64,000 bases of DNA from Biomphalaria glabrata. Taxonomy: Eukaryota; Mollusca; Gastropoda; Planorbidae. The notes beneath the pieces are model-generated. The model saw only the letters and a list, made by a program, of their open reading frames with translations, had not been told where the DNA came from and did not search any database. Below, piece after piece: positions 63,401-64,000 of this stretch. The stretch's first letter is position 1. Each line of letters starts with the position of its first letter. The DNA lies in NCBI RefSeq assembly GCF_947242115.1, contig NC_074721.1, positions 20,272,001 through 20,336,000 of the forward strand. The letters are read 5' to 3'. Made by a program: the position numbers and the translations under genes.

Positions 63401-64000
63401 AAGCGACTATCCAACCTTCCTGGACCAGGAACAAGACCTCACTAACTAACACACTCTCTCGCACATTCAACGAAGACTAAATCATTCAGTTCATAACATG
63501 TGCAACACTATTCACATTCCTAACCTGGGAGTACTAAAACAAGGGGATATCACTATCATACCAAAATATCAAAGTAACATTCATCTTGCCATACCTTACC
63601 CTGACATATGGTAGTATATTATCAAACCCCTCATCTTCTTTACATTTATCCAACACTCATAATCTATACTGCCAGAGGCTGCAAGATTTAGATGAGGGTT
63701 TTATGTGGTAATTAAAAAAAGTGAAAAGCTGATATCTGACATACATTAAAAAGATGTGACCTTAAAAAATAACTTTGAACTTTTTTTCAAACATTTATAG
63801 TTTTAGGCTCAATCAGTGGACAAACAAAACAACAAACACTTCTAAATCTGGAGAAAGTTGAGACCTTTTTTGGCCCTCCAGGTTTTGCTGTACAAGTTTT
63901 TTTAATATAAAAGAAAGATTTTAGCATTTACTTTATCCAATGGTGCAATCTTCCAGTTTTCAGACTCTCGTAATTCTTTAAACCCATTGGACACAAGACC
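48431..64000 (-). CDS. DNPEP: Aspartyl aminopeptidase (M18), 5' end off window
   Basis: Cytosolic dodecameric zinc aminopeptidase that removes N-terminal Asp and Glu from peptides. Exons in transcript order: >64000-63932, 62991-62878, 60976-60845, 53783-53659, 53448-53352, 53127-53020, 51391-51314, 50829-50749, 50637-50477, 49890-49851, 49744-49643, 48759-48592, 48478-48431; all phases agree. Expected metal and catalytic residues are present: His in [12 protein letters not shown], Asp in SPRLDNL, the Glu pair in LFDNEEVGS, Asp in SADQAHA and His in AMHSIRE. Other matches are [37 protein letters not shown] and [14 protein letters not shown]. About 440 aa are in view of an expected 475-485; the missing N-terminus is beyond the right edge. 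The junction 53352/53127 has an equally in-frame alternative (donor CCA-GTCAGG with acceptor at 53141). The 7-kb intron 53784-60844 carries an antisense LINE. Confidence 0.96.
49988..50201. repeat. 56-bp tandem repeat, four units, in a DNPEP intron
   Basis: Units start at about 49988, 50044, 50100 and 50155 with 55-56-bp spacing, each containing TATAGTTAGTAGAACTGCC and GTGTTGGGAGCAGTC. Units are almost identical, so the array is probably variable in copy number. Confidence 0.92.
51860..52035 (+). mobile_element. tRNA-derived SINE, second molluscan type
   Basis: A tRNA-like left part TTGGCTACCTATCAAGTGGG is followed by a degenerate B-box and CCCGACTCAAGCTGAGTTGT, a CAGAGCACATAAAGGCAGCA body, AAACATCTCCCAGATACTC, a C run, and GATTGGACCCTAGCACACTG. 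The body differs from the SINE at 19193-19420, so it is a different family. It lies in a DNPEP intron; ends are approximate. Confidence 0.6.
52275..52432. repeat. 41-42-bp tandem repeat, four units
   Basis: Units start at 52275, 52317, 52358 and 52400, each carrying TGACTTTCATCACAGGGCTG and TGTGACAGTT. The array is in a DNPEP intron and is not coding. Confidence 0.9.
52500..52860 (-). mobile_element. Decayed RTE-like LINE fragment in a DNPEP intron
   Basis: Minus-strand translation gives [20 protein letters not shown], the RT palm motif with GVRQG, and upstream a broken [12 protein letters not shown]. The segment 52787-52850 matches 31082-31140, so this is another copy of that family. Frame changes and stops separate the pieces. 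It is in the same orientation as DNPEP. Confidence 0.75.
54030..58736 (+). mobile_element. Apparently full-length Nimb/I-type LINE, 4,707 bp
   Basis: The element is bounded by an exact 13-bp direct repeat GTAGTTCTTTATG (54017-54029 and 58737-58749), a target duplication. It lies antisense in the large DNPEP intron and is much richer in G and C than its surroundings. The first about 880 bp show no recognisable ORF1 or zinc knuckle. Then come an endonuclease, a reverse transcriptase, an RNase H and a cysteine-histidine tail. The RNase H places it in the I/Nimb group, known in snails. The 3' end lacks a poly-A or an obvious simple-repeat tail. It is dead by several frameshifts but complete in extent, so insertion is relatively recent. 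Confidence 0.9.
54908..58697 (+). pseudogene. LINE polyprotein: endonuclease, RT, RNase H, Cys-His tail
   Basis: The endonuclease (about 55000-55670) shows [34 protein letters not shown] and GSDHRPILV. The reverse transcriptase (about 56290-57040) shows [49 protein letters not shown] and [10 protein letters not shown], with an intact catalytic YADD. RNase H (about 57890-58260) shows [16 protein letters not shown] and [17 protein letters not shown]. The tail has [20 protein letters not shown] and stops at 58695-58697. Frame changes occur near 55230, 55850, 56130, 57040 and 57900, and an in-frame TGA lies at 58422-58424. At least six lesions make it non-functional. Confidence 0.85.
58750..60844. 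other. Remainder of the large DNPEP intron, no gene
   Basis: AT-rich with a TG microsatellite near 59865-59900 and TCTAGATC motifs at 59380-59800. No conserved peptide was found on either strand. Confidence 0.55.
60335..60620. repeat. Diverged tandem duplication of about 135 bp
   Basis: Two adjacent segments share CATTCCAA or GTTCCAA, then AGCAAAAGTCTATGTC, AACATAA, and a purine-rich A/G run, at a spacing of about 140 bp. It lies in the large DNPEP intron. Confidence 0.5.
60985..62870. other. DNPEP intron with an unclassified GC-richer block
   Basis: Between exons 62878 and 60976, the stretch 61285-61930 is richer in G and C and has a local tandem of GTCTTAGTGACA-like units at 61690-61740. 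Its composition suggests inserted DNA, but no matching ends, target duplication or protein were found. The rest is AT-rich. Confidence 0.45.
63000..63931. other. DNPEP intron, possible unclassified repeat at 63180-63640
   Basis: The segment 63180-63640 is A- and C-rich on the plus strand and stands out from its flanks, including a local inverted pair AGTCCAGGAAG and CTTCCTGGACC near 63395-63425. No element ends or coding sequence were found. Confidence 0.4.

Noticed and set aside
63180-63640. Possible solo long terminal repeat on the minus strand
   Set aside because: Biased composition only; no matching target duplication at plausible ends.

Overview
This is a 64 kb piece of an animal nuclear genome. 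It is AT-rich, has split genes with GT-AG introns, and is loaded with transposon debris. Protein similarity, tRNA-derived SINEs, a Nimb/I-type LINE and the dense scatter of TCTAGATC-type motifs point to a gastropod mollusc, probably a pulmonate snail. The species call is inference; the phylum-level call is firmer.

Three host genes can be reconstructed exon by exon. (1) KANSL1, the scaffold of the NSL histone acetyltransferase complex, lies on the minus strand with its ATG at 21451 and stop at 5928 (seven coding exons, about 1,239 aa). (2) CFAP410 (C21orf2), a leucine-rich-repeat cilium protein, lies on the plus strand from 40378 to 44457 (six coding exons, about 580 aa). (3) DNPEP, the cytosolic M18 aspartyl aminopeptidase, lies on the minus strand from a stop at 48431 and runs off the right edge (13 coding exons in view, about 440 aa; the first 35-45 residues lie outside). 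CFAP410 and DNPEP are convergent; KANSL1 and CFAP410 are divergent and separated by about 19 kb of repeats.

Layout: 1-5.9 kb is gene-free 3' flank with a 733-bp hAT-type element. 5.9-21.5 kb is KANSL1, whose introns hold a piggyBac-like element, a 1.96-kb TIR element full of satellite-like units, and a second truncated copy of that element. 21.5-40.3 kb is a transposon graveyard: LINE fragments, a hAT-derived element with another element nested in it, a Mutator-like candidate, a 641-bp hAT-type element, a CR1-like LINE split by an RTE-like LINE, and a fold-back repeat. 40.4-44.5 kb is CFAP410 with a 62-bp minisatellite in an intron. 44.5-48.4 kb is intergenic. 48.4-64 kb is DNPEP, with one 7-kb intron carrying a 4.7-kb antisense LINE flanked by a 13-bp target-site duplication.

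The three genes are not an operon and do not act in one pathway. No rRNA, functional tRNA, CRISPR array or prokaryotic system is present. The most notable points are the repeat-bearing C-terminal tail and an apparent one-base frameshift in KANSL1, the greatly enlarged CFAP410, and several apparently complete elements whose ends and target duplications can be read directly.
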